Below are positions 53,554 through 60,172 of a stretch of DNA of 64,000 bases, piece by piece. The notes under the pieces were generated by a model that saw only the letters and a list, made by a program, of their open reading frames with translations, was not told the DNA's origin and made no database searches. Where the stretch lies: contig NZ_FYDG01000014.1 in the NCBI RefSeq assembly GCF_900187365.1, forward strand, positions 22,959 to 86,958. The letters run 5' to 3'. Source of the DNA: Rhodoblastus acidophilus. Its GTDB lineage: Bacteria; Pseudomonadota; Alphaproteobacteria; Rhizobiales; Beijerinckiaceae. The translations under genes and the position numbers were made by a program. How positions within the stretch are numbered: position 1 is the stretch's first letter; each line of letters begins with the position of its first letter.

Positions 53554-54537
53554 ATGCCGGAGTCGCCGCCGCAAAGCCTGAACCCCGGCGCGCCAGCCCT
53601 GCGCCGGCGCCGCCTGCGGGCGGTCTTTGCGGCCGATGTCGCCAATTTTGGCGGCATGGTCTCCATCGAGGAAACCCGCACCCTCGACTCCGTCTGGTTC
53701 GTTCGCCGTGTCGCGACCGAAGAACTCGCGACCCACGGCGGTTGGCTTTTTGGCCTGCCGGGCGATGGAATATTCGCATTGTTTGAAAGCACGGTGGACG
53801 CCGTGCGCTGCGCGCTGCAGATCCAGGCGAGGCTTCGGGACCAGCCCAAGGTTCACGCTCTCAAATTGCGAATCGGCGTGCATCTCGGCGAAGTCCTGTT
53901 CCAGGACGAGCTTCCGTTCGGCGAGACGCTGGTCATCGCCTCTCGCCTCGAAAGCCTTGCGGAACCCGGCGGCATCCTGGTCTCGGCCGCGGTGCTGGAC
54001 GCGGTCGCGTCCCATATCGCGGCCATCTTCAGCGAAAGCGGCGTGCCCAGGCTCAAGCACAGCGCCAGGCGCATCGAGACATTCACGGTTTCGCCGCCCC
54101 CGCCGCCGGGCGCGCGCCCGGCGGGCGGGGTCCTCGACCGCACGGTCGGACCGGGACCGGCCATCCCTCGGCCGCCCCCGGCGTCTCGTCTCCCGCCAAC
54201 GCCAGACGCCGACGAGATCGCGACTTCGCCGCCCGCCTATCCCCTCGCCATCGAGCCGCGCGCAAAGGACGTCGCCGCGCCGGCGATGGAGGCGGGGCCT
54301 GCCGTCGCGCCCGCGCGCGGCGGCGGAATCGACGACGCCAGCCTCCGCCGGCTCGCGCTGCTTCTCACCACCCATCTCGGCCCGATGGCCAGGGTTCTGG
54401 TCCGCCGCAAGGCGATGGAGAACCCGGATGCGGCCAAGCTCATCATGACGCTGGCGAAGGAAATCCCCACCAAGGCGGACCAGCAGGTTTTCATCGCGGA
54501 CGCCCGCGCCTCACTCGCTGGCGTCCGCCAGGTCTGA
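53554..54537 (+). CDS. class III nucleotide cyclase-like protein with kinase-shared C-terminal module
   Basis: A 327-residue protein. The cyclase domain shows VFAADVANFGGMV (first metal Asp), FGLPGDGIFALF (second Asp) and ETLVIASRLESLAEPGGILV. In the last motif the usual Asn-x-x-x-Arg is Val-x-x-x-Arg: the Arg is kept and the transition-state Asn is lost. Activity is therefore doubtful. A Pro-rich linker leads to a C-terminal module (HLGPMARVLVRRKAM, LAKEIPTKADQQVF) almost like that of the kinase. It starts 1 base after the kinase stop and its end overlaps the crp gene by 27 bases. Confidence 0.85.
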   Translation: MPESPPQSLNPGAPALRRRRLRAVFAADVANFGGMVSIEETRTLDSVWFVRRVATEELATHGGWLFGLPGDGIFALFESTVDAVRCALQIQARLRDQPKVHALKLRIGVHLGEVLFQDELPFGETLVIASRLESLAEPGGILVSAAVLDAVASHIAAIFSESGVPRLKHSARRIETFTVSPPPPPGARPAGGVLDRTVGPGPAIPRPPPASRLPPTPDADEIATSPPAYPLAIEPRAKDVAAPAMEAGPAVAPARGGGIDDASLRRLALLLTTHLGPMARVLVRRKAMENPDAAKLIMTLAKEIPTKADQQVFIADARASLAGVRQV

Positions 54538-55215
54538 GAGCATTTCCGCGTTGCAGATCGTCAGCACGCCTTTCTCCTGGAACAAGACGCCCTCGTCGAT
54601 CCAGCGGTTGAGCAGCTTGTTCAAGCTTTCGCGCGACATGGCCGTCCACTGGGCGAGTTCGCCCTGAGTCAGCTTCAGCGTGAGTTCGTGGCCGCGTCGC
54701 GTCAGGCGGCTGTGATCCTGGGCCAGATGCGCCAGGAGCCGCGCCAGCCGTTGCGGCGCCGGGCGCAAGACGGCGTCCTCCATGCGCGCGGATGTCCAGC
54801 GCAATCGTCTGCACAGCAGTCCGATCACATTTCGCGCGAGTTGGGAGTCCCGCTCCAGCGCGCGAAAAAACGTGGCCCGGGAGATGCTGACGAGCTCCGC
54901 CGGCGACATGGCGGAGGCGCCCGCCGTGCGCACGCTGCCGTCGAGCATGCCGATCTCGCCGAAGATGGACCCGGCGACCAGGACGTTCAGCGTCACCTCG
55001 ACGCCGGAGGCCGAGGCGATCCAAATGCGCATCCGCCCGGACAGAATGACGAACAGGGCGTCGGAGGGATCGCCGACATTGCAGAGGAGCTCGCCCTTCT
55101 GCAGTTTCCGTCGCGGCGCCCGGCGCTGAATATCCTCCAGCGCTTCCACGGAGACGTTGTGGAAGATCTCCAACTCTTGCAGGCGCGGGAGCAAGGGCTC
55201 GGCAGGGTCTTGCAT
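54511..55215 (-). CDS. Crp/Fnr-family regulator, probable master of the secretion island
   Basis: A 234-residue protein. The cyclic-nucleotide domain has GDPSDALFVILSGRMRIW and the phosphate-binding cassette GSIFGEIGMLDGSVRTAGAS with the ligand Arg. The helix-turn-helix is LTQGELAQWTAMSRESLNKL. The SRE with a Lys four residues on matches the Arg-Glu-(x3)-Arg/Lys reading pattern of E. coli Crp for TGTGA. No Cys cluster is present, so it is not Fnr. A TGTG-N8-CACA box lies between this gene and the first repeat-protein gene. Confidence 0.88.
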   Translation of the reverse strand: MQDPAEPLLPRLQELEIFHNVSVEALEDIQRRAPRRKLQKGELLCNVGDPSDALFVILSGRMRIWIASASGVEVTLNVLVAGSIFGEIGMLDGSVRTAGASAMSPAELVSISRATFFRALERDSQLARNVIGLLCRRLRWTSARMEDAVLRPAPQRLARLLAHLAQDHSRLTRRGHELTLKLTQGELAQWTAMSRESLNKLLNRWIDEGVLFQEKGVLTICNAEMLSDLADASE

Positions 55216-55288
55216 GTGGCGCTCCTGATGCGAACAGCTCTTGGCCGTCTCCAGAATAGAACCGCAAACGGGAAAAGGAAGACGGGGG

Positions 55289-55304
55289 TGTGGCCCGGAT
55301 CACA
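55289..55304. promoter_or_regulatory. Crp-type box 1, TGTGGCCCGGATCACA
   Basis: TGTG-N8-CACA, the exact spacing of a Crp site. It lies in the divergent region between crp and the first repeat-protein gene, 58 bases upstream of the latter's ATG and 74 bases upstream of the crp start. Confidence 0.65.
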
Positions 55305-55361
55305 GACCGGGGCGGATCGGCGACCCATGCTGCTGCGGCCTCATTGGGAAAGGAGCCAATC

Positions 55362-56036
55362 ATGAGCGTCGAGGAAATAGAGCAGCGGTCCGGTCACTTC
55401 AGCCCTGGCGGAGAATTTTTTGGCGGCGGACCCGACGACGGGTTCGGGCGCCACGATCATTGGCATGCGCATGAAGGGCGTCACGCGCATGCGCCGGCCG
55501 ATCACGGCGGCGGTCTCGGCTGGGGACATGCGGCCTGGAGCGAAGCTGGCGGGTTCGCGCATGTCCTCGGCGGCGGTCAGGCGGAAACATTCGCGGACCA
55601 CGACGCCGGCGCCGGCTTCGCCGGCGTCTCGAATGCGACCAGCGTGCTGTTCAATGCGGCTCCGGGCGGCGCGATCGGCGTCGGTGGAAATGTCGAAACC
55701 GTGGGATTTCAGTCGGTGGACGGCGGGTTTTCGTCGCATGATTCCGCAAGCTTTGCGCATGGCGCGCAAGTCGAGACCACGAGCATCATTTTCAACGTGG
55801 CGAGCGGCGGAACGCTCGATGTCGGCGGCAGCGTCGAAGCCCTGTCGTCTCAATCGTCGCTGTTCGGCGCGTCGTCCTCGCACGATTATGGCCTTTCGCA
55901 CCCGCAGTCCGAAGCGACCAGCATCGTCTTCAATGTGGCGAGCGGCGGCGCGATTCACATCGGCGGCGACGTCGAGGCGTTGGCGCAGCAGAGCTTCGTT
56001 TCGGCCCAGGCGGCCGATCTCGCCCACCACGTCTGA
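55362..56036 (+). CDS. repeat protein 1, putative type I secretion substrate
   Basis: A 224-residue acidic, Gly/His/Ser-rich protein with no Sec signal. AAAGGAGCC precedes ATG 55362. The N-terminal part is rich in His and Gly. From about residue 98 there are three imperfect units of the form SNATSVLFNAAPGGAIGVGG, NVETVGFQS; TTSIIFNVASGGTLDVGG, SVEALSSQS; and TSIVFNVASGGAIHIGG, DVEALAQQS. It differs from the next three proteins but shares Gly-Gly-x-Val/Ile periodicity. It ends with a strong terminator. Confidence 0.75.
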   Translation: MSVEEIEQRSGHFSPGGEFFGGGPDDGFGRHDHWHAHEGRHAHAPADHGGGLGWGHAAWSEAGGFAHVLGGGQAETFADHDAGAGFAGVSNATSVLFNAAPGGAIGVGGNVETVGFQSVDGGFSSHDSASFAHGAQVETTSIIFNVASGGTLDVGGSVEALSSQSSLFGASSSHDYGLSHPQSEATSIVFNVASGGAIHIGGDVEALAQQSFVSAQAADLAHHV

Positions 56037-56058
56037 GAGACGCGCAAAAAAACACATC

Positions 56059-56086
56059 AGGCCCCGCCCGCGCGGGGCCTTTTTTT
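56059..56086 (+). terminator. intrinsic terminator after repeat protein 1
   Basis: Arms AGGCCCCGC (56059-56067) and GCGGGGCCT (56072-56080) with a 4-base loop, followed by a run of seven T residues. Confidence 0.9.
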
Positions 56087-56142
56087 GTGCGCATCGCCGA
56101 AAAACGCCGCCGAGAAAAAACGCCAGCAAGAAAAAACGCCCC

Positions 56143-56158
56143 TGTGGCGCAGTTCACA
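56143..56158. promoter_or_regulatory. Crp-type box 2, TGTGGCGCAGTTCACA
   Basis: TGTG-N8-CACA about 113 bases upstream of repeat protein 2; identical to box 3 in the duplicated cassette. Confidence 0.7.
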
Positions 56159-56270
56159 GCGCCGAGCGCCGGTTGAAGGCAAAGTGTCCTCATCGCTGAT
56201 CGAGAAGACATCGCGGCGATGCAAACCCTGAAACCAGACCTGAAACTCATCAACTCAAAGGAAACACATC

Positions 56271-56828
56271 ATGTCCGATCTTGCCTGGCTCAACGCTTTC
56301 GGCTCCGACCTCAACAGCGCCTCCCAGTCCGTCACGTCCAGCGTCGGCAACGGCATTGGCAACACCATCGGCGGCTCCGTCATCACCGAGGGCGACCAGC
56401 GCGTGGGCGATCATGGCTTCAGCCTTGGCGGCGATAATTCGGCCAGCCAGCACGTTGACGCGAGCGTGGCCAACGGCGCCTTCAACACCGTCGGCGGATC
56501 CGTCATCACCGAAGGCGACCAGCGCGTCGGCGATCATGGTTTCTCCTCGTTCAGCCTCGGAAGCGACAACTCGGCGCACCAGGACGTGAACGCCACCGTG
56601 GGCAATGGCCTGGGCAACTTCATCGGCGGCCCCGTCATCACCGAAGGCAGCCAGAGCGTCGGCGGCCATGGGTTCGGCTTCGGCTTCGGCGGCGACAATA
56701 TGGCGAGCCAGCACGTCGATGCGAGCGTGGCCAACGGCGCCTTCAACGCCGTGCTCGGCGGGGTGGCGACCGAAGCCCACCAGAGCGTCGGCGGCGACCA
56801 CGGCATGATGACCGTGCATCCCATCTAA
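56271..56828 (+). CDS. repeat protein 2 (four ~40-residue repeats), putative type I secretion substrate
   Basis: A 185-residue protein starting MSDLAWLNAFGSDLN, without Sec signal or membrane segment. It is made of four units of about 40 residues, each with a S-x-Q-x-V core, then VGNGIGNTIGGSVITEGDQR, VGDHGF and a Gly/Ser-rich turn ending DN. It ends GGDHGMMTVHPI. The regular Gly-Asn/Gly-Gly spacing suggests a beta-solenoid-like or calcium-free repeat fold. The family is not known to me. Its secretion by the ABC/HlyD pair encoded downstream is inferred from position, size and lack of signal. Confidence 0.75.
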   Translation: MSDLAWLNAFGSDLNSASQSVTSSVGNGIGNTIGGSVITEGDQRVGDHGFSLGGDNSASQHVDASVANGAFNTVGGSVITEGDQRVGDHGFSSFSLGSDNSAHQDVNATVGNGLGNFIGGPVITEGSQSVGGHGFGFGFGGDNMASQHVDASVANGAFNAVLGGVATEAHQSVGGDHGMMTVHPI

Positions 56829-56853
56829 GCAGGAGCAAAGCGACCAAACGCCG

Positions 56854-56872
56854 GCCCCGCCAAAGGCGGGGT
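56854..56872 (+). terminator. hairpin after repeat protein 2
   Basis: Arms CCCCGCC (56855-56861) and GGCGGGG (56865-56871) with an AAA loop. The T run after it is short, so termination may be partial. Confidence 0.6.
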
Positions 56873-56961
56873 CGTTTCCTATCGGGTGAAACAGCCGCCG
56901 CGGCGACTGCGCCGCGCATTTCACCCACGCGAGAAAACGCAAACAGACAGTGGAGATGATC

Positions 56962-57390
56962 ATGACAGATGCGTGGCTCAATGCATTCGGCGCCGGACTG
57001 AATATTGGCGTGGACGCGCCGACGGCGGTTGTGGGCAATGGCCTTGGAAACAGCGTGGGCGGCTCGGTCGTCGCATCCGGCGACCAGCACGTCGGCGACA
57101 GCGGGCATTATAACGGATTCGGACCGGTCAATGTCGCGGTGGACGTGCCCACTCTCGTCGCCGGCAATGGCGTCGGCAACACGATCGGCGGCGACGCGGC
57201 AGCTTTCGGCGGCCAAGAGGTCGGCGGGCAGGACCACAGCTTTCACGCGTCGACGCCGTTCGGCGGCGTCAACGTCGCCGTGGAAACGCCAACCCTCATT
57301 GCAGGCAATGGCGCCTTCAACGCCATCGGCGGCAATGTCGAGGCGGTCGGCCTGCAACATGTCGCGGACCACGGCTTCCTTCACGCCTGA
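56962..57390 (+). CDS. repeat protein 3, putative type I secretion substrate
   Basis: A 142-residue relative starting MTDAWLNAFGAGLN, aligned with the N-terminus of proteins 2 and 4. Its three units read VAVDVPTLVAGNGVGNTIGG, DAAAFGGQEVGG and close variants, ending QHVADHGFLHA. TGGAGATG precedes ATG 56962; a GTG at 56950 is also in frame but would not match the shared N-terminus. It is not part of the duplicated cassette and has no clear Crp box, so it may depend on read-through from the gene before it. Confidence 0.75.
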   Translation: MTDAWLNAFGAGLNIGVDAPTAVVGNGLGNSVGGSVVASGDQHVGDSGHYNGFGPVNVAVDVPTLVAGNGVGNTIGGDAAAFGGQEVGGQDHSFHASTPFGGVNVAVETPTLIAGNGAFNAIGGNVEAVGLQHVADHGFLHA

Positions 57391-57412
57391 ATCGGCCCAT
57401 CCGCCACTCCAA

Positions 57413-57440
57413 AGGCCCCGCCCGCGCGGGGCCTTTTTTG
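57413..57440 (+). terminator. intrinsic terminator after repeat protein 3
   Basis: AGGCCCCGC (57413-57421) and GCGGGGCCT (57426-57434), then six T residues. Same hairpin as at 56059. Confidence 0.9.
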
Positions 57441-57496
57441 TGCGCATCGCGGGAAAACGCCGCCGAGAAAAAAACGCCAGCAAGAAAAAACGCCCC

Positions 57497-57512
57497 TGTG
57501 GCGCAGTTCACA
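57497..57512. promoter_or_regulatory. Crp-type box 3, TGTGGCGCAGTTCACA
   Basis: TGTG-N8-CACA in the leader of repeat protein 4; the same 16 bases as box 2. Confidence 0.7.
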
Positions 57513-57621
57513 GCGCCGAGCGCCGGTTGCGGGCAAAGTGTCCTCATCGCTGATCGAGAAGACATCGCGGCGATGCAAACCCTGAAATCAGACCGAAAAT
57601 TCAACTCAAAGGAAACACATC

Positions 57622-58053
57622 ATGTCCGATCTTGCCTGGCTCAACGCTTTCGGCTCCGACCTCAACAGCGCCTCCCAGTCCGTCACGTCCAGCGTCGGCA
57701 ACGGCATTGGCAACACCATCGGCGGCTCCGTCATCACCGAGGGCGACCAGCGCGTGGGTGATCATGGCTTCTCCTCGTTCAGCCTCGGAAGCGATAATTC
57801 GGCGCATCAGGACGTGAACGCCGCCGTGGGCAATGGCCTGGGCAACTTCATCGGCGGCCCCGTCCTCACCGAAGGCAGTCAGAGCGTCGGCGGCCACGGG
57901 TTCGGCTTCGGCCTCGGCGGCGACAATATGGCGAGCCAGCACGTCGATGCGAGCGTGGCCAACGGCGCCTTCAACGCCGTGCTCGGCGGGGTGGCGACCG
58001 AAGCCCACCAGAGCGTCGGCGGCGACCACGGCATGACCGTGCATCCCATCTGA
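57622..58053 (+). CDS. repeat protein 4 (three ~40-residue repeats), putative type I secretion substrate
   Basis: A 143-residue near-copy of repeat protein 2 that lacks its second unit; the join is in frame at VGDHGFS. It begins MSDLAWLNAFGSDLN and ends GGDHGMTVHPI. There is no Sec signal. AAAGGAAACACATC precedes the ATG. The transporter gene follows 163 bases later, so this is the substrate gene nearest to the export machinery. Confidence 0.75.
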   Translation: MSDLAWLNAFGSDLNSASQSVTSSVGNGIGNTIGGSVITEGDQRVGDHGFSSFSLGSDNSAHQDVNAAVGNGLGNFIGGPVLTEGSQSVGGHGFGFGLGGDNMASQHVDASVANGAFNAVLGGVATEAHQSVGGDHGMTVHPI

Positions 58054-58076
58054 ACAGGCGCAAAGCGAGCAAACGC

Positions 58077-58099
58077 CGGCCCCGCCAAAAGCGGGGCCG
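58077..58099 (+). terminator. hairpin after repeat protein 4
   Basis: CGGCCCCGC (58077-58085), loop CAAAA, GCGGGGCCG (58091-58099), then a short T-containing stretch. It may be a partial terminator. Confidence 0.65.
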
Positions 58100-58127
58100 T
58101 TTCATGTTCCGGCGAATGCAAAAAGCC

Positions 58128-58143
58128 TGTGGCGCAATTCACA
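58128..58143. promoter_or_regulatory. Crp-type box 4, TGTGGCGCAATTCACA
   Basis: TGTG-N8-CACA 74 bases upstream of the type I secretion ATPase gene; one base different from boxes 2 and 3. Confidence 0.7.
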
Positions 58144-58216
58144 GCGCCCGGCGCCGTTCTCGACGATGCTTCGTGACAGGGGCGCGCATCGGCGCCCGAT
58201 ACCGCAAGGATCACCC

Positions 58217-60088
58217 ATGGCAGCGCACACGAGCAAGCCGACCGAAAACCCGCACCTGCAGTTCAGCAAGGCCGTTCGCGGCCTCCGCGCGCCGCTCGCG
58301 GGCGTCAGCGGCGTCAGCTGCATCGGCAACGTCCTGATGTTGACCGGCCCGCTGTTCATGATGCTGGTTTACAACAAGGTCTTGACCAGCAAGAGCGTGC
58401 CGACGCTGGTCGCGCTGTGCGCGCTGACGCTGCTGCTTTACTGCTTTTACGGCTTTCTCGAAGGCCTGCGCGGAAAACTCATGGCCCGCGTCGGCATCAC
58501 CTTCGACCACAGGCTCGCCCCCTCGCTGTTTCTGGCGACGCTGCGGTTGCCTCTGCATTTCGGGCCGCACGCCCGCCAGCACGACCCGCTGCAGGATCTC
58601 GCGACGGTCCGCAATTTCCTGATGGGCCCCGGCCCGTCGGCGCTGCTCGACCTCCCGTGGATTCCGATCTATTTCGGCGTTCTCTACGCCGTTCATCCCT
58701 TGCTCGCGGCCATGGCGCTTGCAGGAGCCGGCCTGCTGGTCCTGCTCAGCATCGCCAGCCAGGCGCTGACGAAATCCACCCTGCGCAACGCCAACCAGTC
58801 GGCCGTCTCGACTTTCAGCCTTCTGATGGACGTGCGCCGCAACTCGGAGGCCGCGGCGGCGATGAGCATGGGCGACGACCTCTGCAAACGCTGGGGCGGC
58901 GGCTATGTCAACGCCATTTCCCACGCCCGCGACCAGGCGGACCAGGCCAGCGTGTTCGGCGCCGTTTCCAAGGCGTTGCGGCTGGTGCTGCAATCTGGAA
59001 TGCTCGCGCTCGGCGCCTATCTCGTCATCGACTCGAACATGTCGCCCGGCGGCATGATGGCCTGCTCCATCATCCTTGGCCGCGCGCTCGCCCCCATCGA
59101 CCAGGCGATCGCCTACGCTCCCTCCGCCACCGCGGCCTGGCAGGCGTTCAAGCGCGTGAAGACCTTGACCTCGTCCCTGCCCAAGGCGCAGGCGCAGCAG
59201 CACGGCATGCCGCGTCCGAGCAAGACCCTTTCCGTGCGCGACATCGCCATCGCGCCGCCCGGGTGCGCCGCCGCGACGGTGGCGGGCGTGTCGTTTGAAA
59301 TCGAAGCCGGCGACGCCCTCGGCGTCATCGGGCCGAGCGGCTGCGGCAAGTCCACCCTCGTCCGCGCGCTCGTCGGCGCGTGGTCGACGGCGCGCGGGGA
59401 AATCCGCTTCGACAATGCGATGATCTCGCACTATTCGCCGGAAACGCTGGCGGCCTCCATCGGCCATCTTCCGCAAACCATCGAACTCTTTGACGGAACC
59501 ATCGCGGAAAACATCGCGCGTTTCCGCAAGGAAGCGAGCACCAAGGACGTGGTGGACGCCGCCCGTCTCGCCGGCGTGCACGAGATGATCCTGACCTTTC
59601 CAAAGGGTTACGACACGCCGGTGGGCGAAGGCGGAATGACCCTGTCGGGCGGCCAGCGCCAGCGCATCGGTCTCGCCCGCGCCGTGTTCGGCAATCCGTT
59701 CCTCGTCGTGCTCGACGAGCCGAACTCGAACCTCGACCCTCTGGGCGAACAGTCGCTCAACGAGGCGATCCAGCGCATGCGTCAGGCGGGCCAGATCGTC
59801 GTGATCGTCGCCCATCGGCCCAGCGCGATCTTCGCGGCCAACAAGATCCTGTCCTTGCGCAGCGGACGCGCGGAAATGTTCGGCAGCAAAAAGCACGTGC
59901 TCGCGGCGCTGTTCCCGCGCGCCGGCCAGCCGCACAAGCCGGCCGAGGTCGTCAACGGCGGCGCCGCGCCCGCGCCGGCGCAGCCGGCCAGCGTCCCGGC
60001 TGGCTCCGGCGCCAGCCCTGCGGTCGCCAGCCTTGACCTGACCCGGATGCGGAAAATGGCTGCGACGCAGAAAGCCGCGAACGTGTGA
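58217..60088 (+). CDS. type I secretion ABC transporter (PrtD/HasD type)
   Basis: A 623-residue ABC exporter from ATG 58217 (GCAAGGA upstream). An N-terminal membrane domain with about six segments (SGVSCIGNVLMLTGPLFMM, YNKVLTSKSVPTL) has no C39 peptidase domain, as in the PrtD branch. The ATPase has GPSGCGKST, signature LSGGQRQRIGLARAV, Walker B LVVLDEPNSNLD and the switch His in VAHRP. The last about 60 residues are Pro/Ala-rich and unusual. It would export the repeat proteins encoded directly upstream. Confidence 0.92.
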   Translation: MAAHTSKPTENPHLQFSKAVRGLRAPLAGVSGVSCIGNVLMLTGPLFMMLVYNKVLTSKSVPTLVALCALTLLLYCFYGFLEGLRGKLMARVGITFDHRLAPSLFLATLRLPLHFGPHARQHDPLQDLATVRNFLMGPGPSALLDLPWIPIYFGVLYAVHPLLAAMALAGAGLLVLLSIASQALTKSTLRNANQSAVSTFSLLMDVRRNSEAAAAMSMGDDLCKRWGGGYVNAISHARDQADQASVFGAVSKALRLVLQSGMLALGAYLVIDSNMSPGGMMACSIILGRALAPIDQAIAYAPSATAAWQAFKRVKTLTSSLPKAQAQQHGMPRPSKTLSVRDIAIAPPGCAAATVAGVSFEIEAGDALGVIGPSGCGKSTLVRALVGAWSTARGEIRFDNAMISHYSPETLAASIGHLPQTIELFDGTIAENIARFRKEASTKDVVDAARLAGVHEMILTFPKGYDTPVGEGGMTLSGGQRQRIGLARAVFGNPFLVVLDEPNSNLDPLGEQSLNEAIQRMRQAGQIVVIVAHRPSAIFAANKILSLRSGRAEMFGSKKHVLAALFPRAGQPHKPAEVVNGGAAPAPAQPASVPAGSGASPAVASLDLTRMRKMAATQKAANV

Positions 60089-60099
60089 CGCGGTTCACA
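60084..60099. promoter_or_regulatory. Crp-type box 5, TGTGACGCGGTTCACA
   Basis: TGTGA-N6-TCACA, a full-consensus Crp site. It overlaps the stop codon of the ABC gene and is 74 bases upstream of the adaptor start. Confidence 0.65.
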
Positions 60100-60172
60100 G
60101 CGCGGGCGCGCGGCCGCCGCCATAGTCGCGGTCGGCGGCGGCAAGTCCCGCCAGCGCAAACAGGAGGGCGAA

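Larger units (their letters stand above)
56059..56878 (+). repeat. duplicated cassette, copy 1 (terminator, Crp box, leader, gene, terminator)
   Basis: From the terminator through the leader and the repeat-protein gene this stretch is nearly identical to 57413-58103. The leader includes the A-rich stretches, the Crp-type box and the ribosome-binding region AAAGGAAACACATC. The main difference is one 40-residue coding unit present only in copy 1. Confidence 0.85.
57413..58103 (+). repeat. duplicated cassette, copy 2
   Basis: Near-identical to 56059-56878, with one coding unit fewer and a few base changes in the leader and gene. The close match implies a recent duplication or ongoing gene conversion. 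Confidence 0.85.

Noticed and set aside
56881..56961. Crp-type box before repeat protein 3
   Set aside because: The closest sequence (TGCG...TTCA) lacks the TGTG and CACA halves; I do not count it.
55362..58053. RTX calcium-binding repeats in the putative secreted proteins
   Set aside because: The GGxGxDxxx nonapeptide is absent; the Gly-rich units follow another pattern.
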